From Virgibacillus sp. 7505 (GTDB lineage Bacteria > Bacillota > Bacilli > Bacillales > Amphibacillaceae): a DNA stretch of 64,000 bases. Below are positions 8,301-15,881 of this stretch, piece after piece. Made by a program: the position numbers and the translations under genes. Position 1 is the stretch's first letter, and each line of letters starts with the position of its first letter. The DNA lies in assembly GCF_002272135.1 (NCBI RefSeq), contig NZ_NPBF01000018.1, positions 186,001 through 250,000 on the forward strand, in the 5' to 3' direction. Below the pieces are notes generated by a model. That model saw nothing but the letters and a program-made list of their open reading frames with translations. It made no database searches and was not told where the DNA came from.

Positions 8301-8928
8301 ACTTTTCGCTGCTTATCAACGGTATTATTTGCTTCCTCGTAACTTTGAACGTGTTGAAGCTACCGGACATGTCCAGTCACCAGAAGTACCCGTCATTTAT
8401 ATTGCAAATCACAGTTCTTGGTGGGATGGACTGCTAATCTTCCAGGTTGTGGAAGATCATTTGAGAGGCAATCATTATATGCTGATGGCCCAAGAAGGAC
8501 TGGAAAATTATCGCTTCTTTCGCAAGCTCGGTGCCTTCTCCATTAACCAAACAAGAATTCGCGATGTTGTCGCTTCCCTTCAATATGCAACACAGCTGCT
8601 GGAAGCGGGCAGCTGCGTTTGGCTGTTTCCCCAGGGTCAGATTTTGCATCAAGACCAGCGTCCATATCTTTTTGGGACGGGAATAGGTTATTTGCTGCAT
8701 CAGAAGCAGGTACCGGTCGTCCCGGTTACTTTACATTATCATTTCGGGGAAGAAAAGAAGCCCATTGCTTCCTTGCACTTCGGTAAACCGATTCAGGAGA
8801 ACTGGGAAAGCATGACACGTTCCAGTGTCAGTATGTATTTATCTAAACTACTCGAAGAACAAGCAGACGAGCATAAACAGACGATCATCGGGGGGCTGCG
8901 TATGGAGTCCCAGGAACAGATCAGCTAG
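8266..8928 (+). CDS. Lysophospholipid-type acyltransferase of the carotenoid operon
   Basis: A 220-residue PlsC-family (LPLAT) acyltransferase. The catalytic HX4D motif is IANHSSWWDG and the second block is LFPQGQ, where most homologues have FPEG. In this setting it probably esterifies the sugar of the glycosyl-carotenoid with a fatty acid, as CrtO does in staphyloxanthin, although it is not similar to CrtO in recognisable motifs. The TTG start at 8266 is chosen because GGGAGGAG lies five bases ahead; it overlaps the CruF-like gene by 35 bases. An upstream in-frame ATG at 8212 has no ribosome site. Confidence 0.8.
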   Translation: MIQAEKKRWFIKLFAAYQRYYLLPRNFERVEATGHVQSPEVPVIYIANHSSWWDGLLIFQVVEDHLRGNHYMLMAQEGLENYRFFRKLGAFSINQTRIRDVVASLQYATQLLEAGSCVWLFPQGQILHQDQRPYLFGTGIGYLLHQKQVPVVPVTLHYHFGEEKKPIASLHFGKPIQENWESMTRSSVSMYLSKLLEEQADEHKQTIIGGLRMESQEQIS

Positions 8929-8942
8929 GAAGGGGATGCGTT

Positions 8943-10064
8943 ATGCTTGTACTAGTATTAATAATCAACTTCCTGCTTCTACTTCAGCTGATTTGGGTGC
9001 TGTATAACAGCACCGCTTTTCCGAAAAGCTTCACGCAAAGAAGTCCTGCGGTCAAGCCATTGAGCATACTGATACCCGCACGAAATGAAGCAGATAACAT
9101 TGGACAGTTACTTGAGAGTCTGATACCGCAACAGGACTACATAAAAGAAATTCTTGTATTGGATGATCAGTCAACGGATGGAACAGCTGCTATTGTGCAG
9201 CAATTCCAGCTTAAGCTAAAGAACTTGAAACTAATTCAAGGCAAGGAGCTGCCTTCGGGCTGGACAGGTAAAAACTATGCTTGTCATCAATTGGGGCAAT
9301 ATGCGGAAGGGGATTGGCTGCTGTTTCTCGATGCGGATGTGACAGTGGAGAAAAGTGGACTTGTGCTGCTTCAGCCATATCTTGACGGTCGTTATCATAT
9401 GATATCTGCTTTTCCGAGGCAGCGTGTTCATACTTTTCTTGAACGCATGCTTGTACCATTCATGGTTTTCCTCGTCATTTGCCACTTACCAATTCGACAA
9501 GTAACGAAAGCCCAAGATCCTAAATTCACTGCAGCTCACGGTGCGTTCATTTGTATTCACAAGGAAAGTTATCAGAATGCTGGCGGTCATGCTGCTATCA
9601 AATCTGCCATAGTGGATGATATGGAACTTATGCGTCTGATGAAACGGTCTCAGTTTCCAGTCGCTTTGCTGCGCGGTGAAAAATTCGCCAGTATGCGAAT
9701 GTACGAGGCTAACCGTTCTGTGTGGCTCGGATTCCGGAAAAATATTTTCACGGGGACGGGAAGCAATATATTCCTTACTTTATTTATATGTGTGTTATAT
9801 GCACTGATATATGTTGTACCGACAGTTTGCTTTGTTTCTGCTCTATTGATTGGCGCTACGCAAACGGCGCTCGCAGCAGCTTTGGCTTATATGATCGGAG
9901 CTATCATTAAATTTTTCATTGATTTTCAAGCTAAGACAAGCTGGTATACATTCTTTCTCTACCCAATTGCATGTACCTGTTTTATTTTGCTTGCTATGGA
10001 TGCAGTAAGGATTCATAAACAAAAAGAGGGATACGAATGGAAAGGCAGGAGATATTACGAATGA
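8943..10064 (+). CDS. Membrane-bound family 2 glycosyltransferase of the carotenoid operon
   Basis: A 373-residue GT2 enzyme: N-terminal anchor (residues 1-22), catalytic domain with PLSILIPARNEADNIG, LVLDDQSTDGT and the metal-binding LLFLDADV, then two or three C-terminal membrane segments. It resembles CruC/CrtQ-type glycosyltransferases, which transfer a sugar to hydroxylated or carboxylated carotenoids. The sugar donor cannot be read from sequence. AGGAAGGGG precedes the ATG, and the stop overlaps the next start by four bases. Confidence 0.82.
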   Translation: MLVLVLIINFLLLLQLIWVLYNSTAFPKSFTQRSPAVKPLSILIPARNEADNIGQLLESLIPQQDYIKEILVLDDQSTDGTAAIVQQFQLKLKNLKLIQGKELPSGWTGKNYACHQLGQYAEGDWLLFLDADVTVEKSGLVLLQPYLDGRYHMISAFPRQRVHTFLERMLVPFMVFLVICHLPIRQVTKAQDPKFTAAHGAFICIHKESYQNAGGHAAIKSAIVDDMELMRLMKRSQFPVALLRGEKFASMRMYEANRSVWLGFRKNIFTGTGSNIFLTLFICVLYALIYVVPTVCFVSALLIGATQTALAAALAYMIGAIIKFFIDFQAKTSWYTFFLYPIACTCFILLAMDAVRIHKQKEGYEWKGRRYYE

Positions 10065-11530
10065 AACGTGCTATCATCATCGGGGGCGGATTAGGTGGTT
10101 TGACGACCAGTATATATCTTGCCCATGCTGGCTGGAATGTAAGAATACTTGAAAAGAATAAAACACTTGGCGGCAAGCTTCAACAGGTTAACCAGGATGG
10201 TTTCCATTTTGATTTAGGACCAAGTACAATCACGCTAAAGCACATTTTTGAACAAGTATTCCATGATACAGGACGAGACAGCCGAGATTATTTGTCCTTC
10301 TACCCAATCACACCAATTGGGAAGAATTTTTTTCCTGACGGGAGTATTGTCGAGCTGACCGCAGACGTCGAGAAGATGCAGGAACAGCTGGCCGTCTATA
10401 GTAAGGCTGACGCAAGGGCTTATCCTGCTTTTCTTGCCGAAAGCAAGAGGCTGTTTCAAATTTCTGAGAGGGCATTTCTTCATAAACCTCTATTTCTACT
10501 GAAGGAAAAACTGCAGCCTGAGCTTTTGCGCAATTTTGCTAAAATTCGCCCTATACAATCGTTTCAATCTCTATTAAAACAATACTTCCGGCATCCGAAT
10601 ACATTACGTCTGTTCGGCAGGTATGCGACATATGTCGGGTCCTCTCCTAATCAAGCACCATCCATCTTTGCCATGCTGGCATTCCTGGAAGCGGGGGAAG
10701 GAGTGTATGGCATTAAAGGCGGCACATACAAACTCGTGGAAGCATTTGAAAAGCTAGCTGTGGAATTAGGTGTTCACATTGAAAAAGAAACCGACGTGAC
10801 CAGTATACAGACAAGCCGAGGCACCGTGACAGGGGTTACGACTACCAAAGGTGACTATGCTTGTGATACGCTTATCGGAAACGGAGATGCCCTAAGCTTG
10901 TACAGTGGACTGCTGGATAAGTCTGATCGACCGCATTTTTCTGATCAAAAGATTAAGAAAGTGGAGCCTTCTCTGTCCGGCTTCACAATGCTCCTAGGTG
11001 TTCAAAAGCGTTACGCTCAATTAGCTCATCATAATGTATTCTTTCCTTCCGATTATCAAGCGGAATTCACGTCGCTCTTTAAAGACAAGCAGTATATCAA
11101 GGAACCAGCACTATATATTTGTTTTTCGGGAGCCAGTGATCCGGATATGGCACCTGCCAATATGAGCAATTTGTTCGTGCTTGCAAATGCACCGTCTCTT
11201 ACTGGATTGAACCAGCTGCAGGATAAAGAACGGTACAAGGATCAGCTGATCCAGCAGCTAGAAGAGAGAGGACTTGTTGGTTTGTCGGAGAATATCATTT
11301 TCGAAGAACTTCAAACGCCAGCTGATTTAGCTGTGCGAACGCGTGCTTTTCAAGGAGCAATTTACGGAATGAGTTCGAACAGCTTCACGCAAGCTTTTTT
11401 CCGAATACCAAATAAAGATACGCATTTGAAGGGTCTTTGGTTTGCTGGTGGTTCGACACATCCAGGAGGCGGTACACCAATGGTCACTTTGAGCGGGAAA
11501 TTGACAGCGCAAGCAATATTACAGGGATAG
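10061..11530 (+). CDS. crtP: CrtP/CrtNb-type C30 carotenoid oxidase
   Basis: Third CrtN-superfamily flavoprotein of the operon, 489 residues, starting AIIIGGGLGGLTTSIYLA. Several stretches follow staphylococcal CrtP (diaponeurosporene oxidase) rather than CrtN: FHFDLGPSTITLKHIFE, NFFPDGSIVEL, YVGSSPNQAPSIFAML, LAHHNVFFPSDY and the end FAGGSTHPGGGTPMVTLSG. It probably oxidises a terminal methyl group to an aldehyde or acid. AGGAG lies nine bases before the ATG at 10061, which overlaps the glycosyltransferase stop (ATGA); an in-frame ATG at 10037 lacks a ribosome site. Confidence 0.8.
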   Translation: MKRAIIIGGGLGGLTTSIYLAHAGWNVRILEKNKTLGGKLQQVNQDGFHFDLGPSTITLKHIFEQVFHDTGRDSRDYLSFYPITPIGKNFFPDGSIVELTADVEKMQEQLAVYSKADARAYPAFLAESKRLFQISERAFLHKPLFLLKEKLQPELLRNFAKIRPIQSFQSLLKQYFRHPNTLRLFGRYATYVGSSPNQAPSIFAMLAFLEAGEGVYGIKGGTYKLVEAFEKLAVELGVHIEKETDVTSIQTSRGTVTGVTTTKGDYACDTLIGNGDALSLYSGLLDKSDRPHFSDQKIKKVEPSLSGFTMLLGVQKRYAQLAHHNVFFPSDYQAEFTSLFKDKQYIKEPALYICFSGASDPDMAPANMSNLFVLANAPSLTGLNQLQDKERYKDQLIQQLEERGLVGLSENIIFEELQTPADLAVRTRAFQGAIYGMSSNSFTQAFFRIPNKDTHLKGLWFAGGSTHPGGGTPMVTLSGKLTAQAILQG

Positions 11531-11553
11531 GTTTTGAGCCAGGGGGATACAGG

Positions 11554-12594
11554 ATGAAAGAAAGATCTATAGATAACCGTAAGGATGAACATATACATAT
11601 TACGTTGAATGAACAAGTGCAAGGAAAAGGAATTTCAACCGGATTTGAATCTTACCGATTCGAGCATCAAGCTCTTCCTGAAATCAGCTTCAATACTATT
11701 GATACTAGCACCACATTTCTTCGAAAACAGGTGAAAGTACCTTTTCTGATCAGCAGTATGACCGGCGGCACGCCCCGTGCACATGAGATAAACCGGAATT
11801 TAGCAAGAGCTGCTGAAGAAAAAGGCTGGGCATTAGGGCTTGGTTCCAGTCGAGTGGCGCTGGAAAATAAGACAGCTGCTTCGAGCTTTCAGCTGCGGGA
11901 AGAAGCGCCGACCATTCCGATCTTCGCAAATATCGGTGCTGTCCAGCTGAATTACGGCTATGGACCTGAGGAATGCAGTCAAATCGTAAGTTTGACAGGT
12001 GCAGATGCTATCGTGCTCCATCTTAATAGCATGCAGGAAATTTTCCAAGATGAAGGGGATACAGACTTCAGCGGCCTCCTGCTTAAAATCGCAAGAGTGG
12101 CTGATACATTATCTGTACCGGTCGGCATCAAGGAAGTGGGCTTTGGGATCGCTCCTGATACATGCAGCCTGCTGATTGAATCAGGAGTACAATTCATTGA
12201 TACAGCGGGAGCAGGAGGGACTTCTTGGATCGAAGTGGAGAAATATCGTTCTCAGAATCCTATAAAGCAAAGAGCTGCGTCAGCATTTCTTGATTGGGGT
12301 CTTCCGACAGCTACATGCATCAAGCAGCTGAGCAGATTGCCAAAAGCCCCTGACTGCCTGATTGCAAGCGGAGGAATCACGACTGGCGTTGAAGCAGCTA
12401 AAGCGATAGCTTTAGGAGCTGATATGGCAGGCTACGGTCGTTCCATCTTACCGGAAGCTGTGGATTCGAAAGAGGCACTGCTGGAACGATTCGAGCAGCT
12501 GGAACTTGAGCTTAGGATCAGCATGTTCGGAATCGGAGCTCATAATTTGGAGTCATTAAGAAATACGGACAGGTTAATCAGTCGAAACGCCTGA
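11554..12594 (+). CDS. fni: Type 2 isopentenyl-diphosphate isomerase
   Basis: FMN- and NADPH-dependent enzyme interconverting IPP and DMAPP, which supplies farnesyl diphosphate for CrtM. The 346-residue protein has the N-terminal NRKDEHI motif, SSMTGGTPRAHEINR, GLGSSRVALE, VGIKEVGFGI, DTAGAGGTSW and the phosphate-binding ASGGITTG. The ATG at 11554 follows AGGGGGA; longer in-frame starts fall inside the crtP gene. Last gene of the operon; no obvious terminator follows, so some readthrough into cotD is possible. Placing fni in the pigment operon suggests isoprenoid supply rises together with pigment synthesis. Confidence 0.93.
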   Translation: MKERSIDNRKDEHIHITLNEQVQGKGISTGFESYRFEHQALPEISFNTIDTSTTFLRKQVKVPFLISSMTGGTPRAHEINRNLARAAEEKGWALGLGSSRVALENKTAASSFQLREEAPTIPIFANIGAVQLNYGYGPEECSQIVSLTGADAIVLHLNSMQEIFQDEGDTDFSGLLLKIARVADTLSVPVGIKEVGFGIAPDTCSLLIESGVQFIDTAGAGGTSWIEVEKYRSQNPIKQRAASAFLDWGLPTATCIKQLSRLPKAPDCLIASGGITTGVEAAKAIALGADMAGYGRSILPEAVDSKEALLERFEQLELELRISMFGIGAHNLESLRNTDRLISRNA

Positions 12595-12615
12595 AATATA
12601 GGTTTTTGTCATAGT

Positions 12616-12643
12616 ACATGTTCTTTCGCCCTTTCATATGTTA
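12616..12643 (+). promoter_or_regulatory. Sigma-K promoter of cotD
   Basis: AC at 12616-12617, 17 bases, then CATATGTTA fits the sigma-K consensus AC-N16/17-CATANNNTA exactly. It lies about 30 bases before the coat gene start, as expected for late mother-cell expression. Confidence 0.75.
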
Positions 12644-12674
12644 TAGAGAATCCAATACAGAAAGGGGAAAGAAC

Positions 12675-13100
12675 ATGCGTAAAAGACATTGCTGTCCTCC
12701 TCCGCGCCCAGTACATTGTGGTCCAGTGCACTGCGGAACGAAGACTATTGTCGATCCTGTCATCAACAATGTACAACACACTTACTCTGAAGAGGTAATT
12801 GAGCATATACACCCAGTTCATACTACAGTGGTGAACCATCATAAGGTGAAGAACGTCCACATGTATCCGCATACGACTTCTTTTGCCAATGAAAAATCGA
12901 TGGAGCAGACACATCTTAGTCCTACTCATAATAGTCCGCCAAGACCGAACCCTTGTCATGACTGTGGTCCAATGCCGATGCCAGCACCTATGCCAATGCC
13001 GCAGCAGGTTAGCCCGCAAATGTACCAGCAGCAGCCGCAACCTCAGCAGCAGCCGCAAATGGCACCAAAACCTAAACCAACTCAGAAAAAGTGGTACTAA
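12675..13100 (+). CDS. cotD: CotD-like inner spore coat protein with Pro/Gln-rich tail
   Basis: A 141-residue His/Cys-rich protein. The first 80 residues match CotD: a Cys/Pro/His start (RKRHCCPPPRPVHCGPVHCG), KTIVDPVI, then HIHPVHTTVVNHHKVKNVH and YPHTTS. The C-terminal third, absent from the 75-residue B. subtilis protein, is Met-Pro and Gln-Pro repeats ending KPTQKKWY. The Cys and His residues could be cross-linked or bind metal in the coat; this is inference. AAAGGGGAAA precedes the ATG at 12675, and a sigma-K promoter lies upstream. cotD sits next to ypsA-gpsB-rnpB as in B. subtilis. Confidence 0.85.
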   Translation: MRKRHCCPPPRPVHCGPVHCGTKTIVDPVINNVQHTYSEEVIEHIHPVHTTVVNHHKVKNVHMYPHTTSFANEKSMEQTHLSPTHNSPPRPNPCHDCGPMPMPAPMPMPQQVSPQMYQQQPQPQQQPQMAPKPKPTQKKWY

Positions 13101-13109
13101 TAGCTGTAT

Positions 13110-13137
13110 TAGAGCTGGCGTCAGCCAGCTCTTTTAT
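13110..13137 (+). terminator. Terminator of cotD
   Basis: AGAGCTGGC, loop GTCA, GCCAGCTCT followed by TTTTA forms a nine-base-pair hairpin. Confidence 0.85.
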
Positions 13138-13171
13138 GTTTAGATAGAAACAGTGAAAAGAAGAGGAGCGC

Positions 13172-13750
13172 ATGTCCCAGATGAAGAATTTATATGTGAC
13201 TGGATACAAGCACTACGAAATGGGAATCTTTAAGATGAGTGATCCTCGTGTGCATTATATCAAGCAAACCATACGGGACAAGCTGATCGGTCTGATTGAA
13301 ACTGGATTGGAATGGGTGCTTCTGTCCGGACAGACGGGTGTGGAGCTTTGGGCAGCCCAGGTTGTACTTGATCTGAAGGAAGAGGAATATGATATACAGC
13401 TTGCTGTCATCCCGCCTTTTGATAATCAGGACGCACGCTGGTCAGAAGATTTGCAGGAAGAGTACCAGGAACTGATCATGCTTGCTGATTTCTATCAGCC
13501 GATATATGAAGGTGATTATAAGGGACCTTACCAATTCAAAGCACGAGATAAATGGATGCTGTCCAAAACGGAGGGTGCACTTGTCATGTATGACGAAAAT
13601 CAGACAGGCAGTATCGACTTCTTCCTCAAAGAAGCACGCAGCTATCAAGAAGCGCTTGATTATGAGCTCTACTATATAACTGCGCTGGATTTGCAGGACA
13701 CACTTGAGAGGGAACAGATGAATGATCCTACATATTGGGATCAGACATGA
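13172..13750 (+). CDS. ypsA: YpsA family protein (DUF1273, SLOG fold)
   Basis: A 192-residue cytoplasmic protein of the YpsA family. Signatures are LYVTGYKHYEMGIFKMSDP near the start and EWVLLSGQTGVELWAAQ, the nucleotide-binding Gly-containing loop of the SLOG superfamily, then VIPPFDNQ and SKTEGALVMYDEN. B. subtilis and S. aureus YpsA influence cell division when overproduced; a ligand is not established. It is followed directly by gpsB, the neighbour it has across Firmicutes. The ribosome site AGAGGAG precedes the ATG. Confidence 0.9.
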   Translation: MSQMKNLYVTGYKHYEMGIFKMSDPRVHYIKQTIRDKLIGLIETGLEWVLLSGQTGVELWAAQVVLDLKEEEYDIQLAVIPPFDNQDARWSEDLQEEYQELIMLADFYQPIYEGDYKGPYQFKARDKWMLSKTEGALVMYDENQTGSIDFFLKEARSYQEALDYELYYITALDLQDTLEREQMNDPTYWDQT

Positions 13751-13794
13751 GAAGAAAATTGACAATCTCAACTGATTTTGAAAGAATGGACTTA

Positions 13795-13808
13795 TATACA
13801 ATTGTATA
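13795..13808. repeat. Perfect 14-base palindrome ahead of gpsB
   Basis: TATACAATTGTATA lies 18 bases before the gpsB start and overlaps a TATAAA that could be its -10. A TTGACA at 13759-13764 is too far for that -10 and faces only AAGAAT at 17 bases. It may be an operator or chance in AT-rich DNA. Confidence 0.4.
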
Positions 13809-13825
13809 AATGAGGTGACTTGTGT

Positions 13826-14200
13826 ATGGCTTTGGCAAACATCCAACTGACACAAAAAGATATCTTTGAAAAGAATTTTAAAACAGGTATGCGTGGTTAT
13901 AACCAAGATGAAGTCGATGAGTATCTGGACAAAATCATTCAGGATTACGAAACATTCCAAAAAGAAATCGATCGACTGAAAAGTGAAAACGAACGTCTTA
14001 GACAGCAGCAGTCCTCAAACGACACTGTGAGATCAACCAGATCTGTACAGCAGCCGAAAGAACAAGCTCCACAGCCGGCTGCTCCAGTACGTGAGCGAGA
14101 GACTCAGACAAATCATCAAGTGAATTATGACATCCTTAAACGTCTGTCCAATTTGGAGAAGGCCGTTTTCGGAAAAAAATTCGCTGAGAATGATGTTTGA
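13826..14200 (+). CDS. gpsB: Cell division regulator GpsB
   Basis: DivIVA-like adaptor that links peptidoglycan synthases such as PBP1 to the division machinery. The 124-residue protein has the N-terminal membrane-binding and PBP-docking domain (LTQKDIFEKNFKTGMRGYNQDEVDEYLD), a coiled coil (residues 33-60, IDRLKSENERLRQQQ), a Gln/Pro-rich linker of about 35 residues that is longer than in B. subtilis, and the C-terminal trimerisation helix (DILKRLSNLEKAVFGK). The ATG at 13826 follows GAGGTG by eight bases. Its partner PBP1 is encoded by ponA at the start of the window. Confidence 0.93.
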   Translation: MALANIQLTQKDIFEKNFKTGMRGYNQDEVDEYLDKIIQDYETFQKEIDRLKSENERLRQQQSSNDTVRSTRSVQQPKEQAPQPAAPVRERETQTNHQVNYDILKRLSNLEKAVFGKKFAENDV

Positions 14201-14212
14201 TGCTGGGCGGTC

Positions 14213-14241
14213 TTGACTATTGACGTCGAACCGCGTACAAT
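14213..14241 (+). promoter_or_regulatory. Sigma-A promoter of rnpB
   Basis: TTGACT, 17 bases, TACAAT. The predicted start is about ten bases before the first paired base of the RNase P RNA. Confidence 0.85.
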
Positions 14242-14257
14242 AGGTTAGCAACTTAAA

Positions 14258-14653
14258 AATGAATGTTTGAGTAATCGCTGCAGTGATGCAGAGGAAAGTC
14301 CATGCTCACACAGGCTGAGATGCTTGTAGTGTTCGTGCTTGGCGAATTCATAAGCCAAGGTAGTAGCAATGCTAACGGCAGGCAGAAAGCCTAAGTCTTC
14401 GGATATGGCTGACATGTCTTGAAAGTGCCACAGTGACGTAGTCAGCTTGGAAACTTGCTGAGTGGAACGAGGTAAACCCCACGAGTGAGCAACCCAAATG
14501 TTGGTAGGGGCACCCTTGATTATGGGAATTCAACCTAAAAAGGGACAAGTGATGAGCTTGTAGATAGATGATTACTGCCGTTGTACGAGGCTGACCACCG
14601 CTCGCAGTGCATCGGTACAGAACATGGCTTACAGAACATTCATTTGGTCCACT
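14258..14653 (+). ncRNA. rnpB: RNase P RNA, Bacillus type B
   Basis: Catalytic RNA of RNase P, which removes 5' leaders from tRNA precursors. Conserved blocks are easily read: GAGTAATCGCTGCAG near the 5' end, GAGGAAAGTCCATGCTC, GTAGTGTTCGTGC, the GACGGCAGG-like AACGGCAGGCAGAAAGCC, TCTTCGGATATGGCTG, GAAAGTGCCACAGTGACG, GTGGAACG.GGTAAACCCC, and ACATGGCTTACAGAACATT at the 3' end. The ends pair as helix P1 (AATGAATGTT with AACATTCATT). The order matches the B. subtilis type B RNA. It sits between gpsB and rlmL as in B. subtilis. Exact ends are estimated from P1. Confidence 0.95.
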
Positions 14654-14666
14654 GTATACAACAAAC

Positions 14667-14705
14667 AGCCCTTTCTAACTGGTTTCAGCTAGAGAGGGCT
14701 TTTTA
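14667..14705 (+). terminator. Terminator of rnpB
   Basis: AGCCCTTTCTA pairs with TAGAGAGGGCT around a 12-base loop and is followed by TTTTTAA. Confidence 0.88.
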
Positions 14706-14727
14706 ATACATAAAAGCGAGGTTTTAC

Positions 14728-15864
14728 ATGATGAAAAGGCAAGTGACCCTGATTGCCACTGCGGCGATGGGATTGGAGTCTGTCGTTGCACGCGAAGTGA
14801 AGCAGCTGGGCTATGAAGATGTTCAAGTAGACAATGGCAAAGTAATATTCCAGGCAGATCCGTCCGCCATTGCACGCTGCAATCTCTGGCTGCGGACAGC
14901 TGATCGTATCAAAGTGCTTGTTGGGGAATTCAAAGCGACTACTTTTGATGAGCTTTTTGAACAGACGAAGGCATTGCCTTGGGAAACGTACATACAGGAA
15001 AATGGAGAATTCCCGGTTATCGGAAAAAGCGTCAAATCGACGTTATATAGCGTCCCGGATTGTCAGCGTATCGTAAAGAAGGCTGTTGTAGAGAGGCTGA
15101 AGCAAAAGCACGGTATTGCTTCCTGGCTGGAGGAGTCCGGTCCAAGACACCGGATTGAAGTGGCTATCTTGAAGGATACGGTTAGCCTTACACTGGACAC
15201 TAGCGGGACGGGCTTGCATAAACGTGGCTATCGCGTCGGGCAAGGCGAAGCTCCTATCAAGGAAACACTCGCAGCCGCAATGGTGCTATTGACGAATTGG
15301 CGTCCGGAATTCCCGCTTCACGACCCGTTTTGCGGAAGCGGTACGATTGCTATCGAAGCAGCACTGATAGGGCAGAACATTGCACCTGGATTTAACCGTG
15401 AATTTGATGCCGAAAACTGGCATTGGGTGAAATCTGACCTTTGGGAAAAGGCACTGGAAGAAGCCGAGGACTTAGCCAATTATGATCAGGAACTCCATAT
15501 TTCCGGTTCGGATATCGATCATAAAATGGTGGAAATCGCAAAGGCAAACAGTATTGAGTCAGGCCTTGGGGAATTAGTCAACTGGAGACAGATGCAGGTG
15601 GCAGATTGGAATCCGAAGCAGGATAATGGCTACATGATAACGAATCCGCCTTATGGGGAAAGAATGGGAGATCGCCCTGAGGTGGAAAAAGCCTACAAAG
15701 AGCTCGGCTCTATCATGAAGGATAACCCTTCATGGAGCGGTTATATCTTGACATCTCATGAAGGTTTCGAAACATTCTACGGCAAGCAGGCAACGAAGAA
15801 ACGCAAGCTTTTCAATGGTTTTATCAAAACCGACTATTATCAGTATTTCGGTAAACATATCTAA
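14728..15864 (+). CDS. rlmL: 23S rRNA guanine-N2-methyltransferase RlmL/YpsC type
   Basis: SAM-dependent methyltransferase of the THUMP-RlmKL family, expected to make m2G in 23S rRNA (position 2445 in E. coli numbering). The 378-residue protein has a ferredoxin-like and THUMP region (about residues 1-155), the SAM site DPFCGSGTIAIEAALIG near residue 200 and the catalytic TNPPYGERMGD near 310. It lacks the fused RlmK domain of the longer E. coli protein, as is usual in Firmicutes. The order rnpB-ypsC is conserved in Bacillus. Confidence 0.9.
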   Translation: MMKRQVTLIATAAMGLESVVAREVKQLGYEDVQVDNGKVIFQADPSAIARCNLWLRTADRIKVLVGEFKATTFDELFEQTKALPWETYIQENGEFPVIGKSVKSTLYSVPDCQRIVKKAVVERLKQKHGIASWLEESGPRHRIEVAILKDTVSLTLDTSGTGLHKRGYRVGQGEAPIKETLAAAMVLLTNWRPEFPLHDPFCGSGTIAIEAALIGQNIAPGFNREFDAENWHWVKSDLWEKALEEAEDLANYDQELHISGSDIDHKMVEIAKANSIESGLGELVNWRQMQVADWNPKQDNGYMITNPPYGERMGDRPEVEKAYKELGSIMKDNPSWSGYILTSHEGFETFYGKQATKKRKLFNGFIKTDYYQYFGKHI

Positions 15865-15881
15865 ATAAGGGAGCGGATAGT

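Noticed and set aside
12609-13058. Large minus-strand frame opposite cotD
   Set aside because: A His/Arg/Leu-rich antisense product of the Pro/Gln/Met repeat codons, with no start signal.
12951-13090. Tandem repeats in the cotD tail as a CRISPR or mobile repeat
   Set aside because: They are coding Met-Pro and Gln-Pro codons in frame with cotD, without spacers of constant length.
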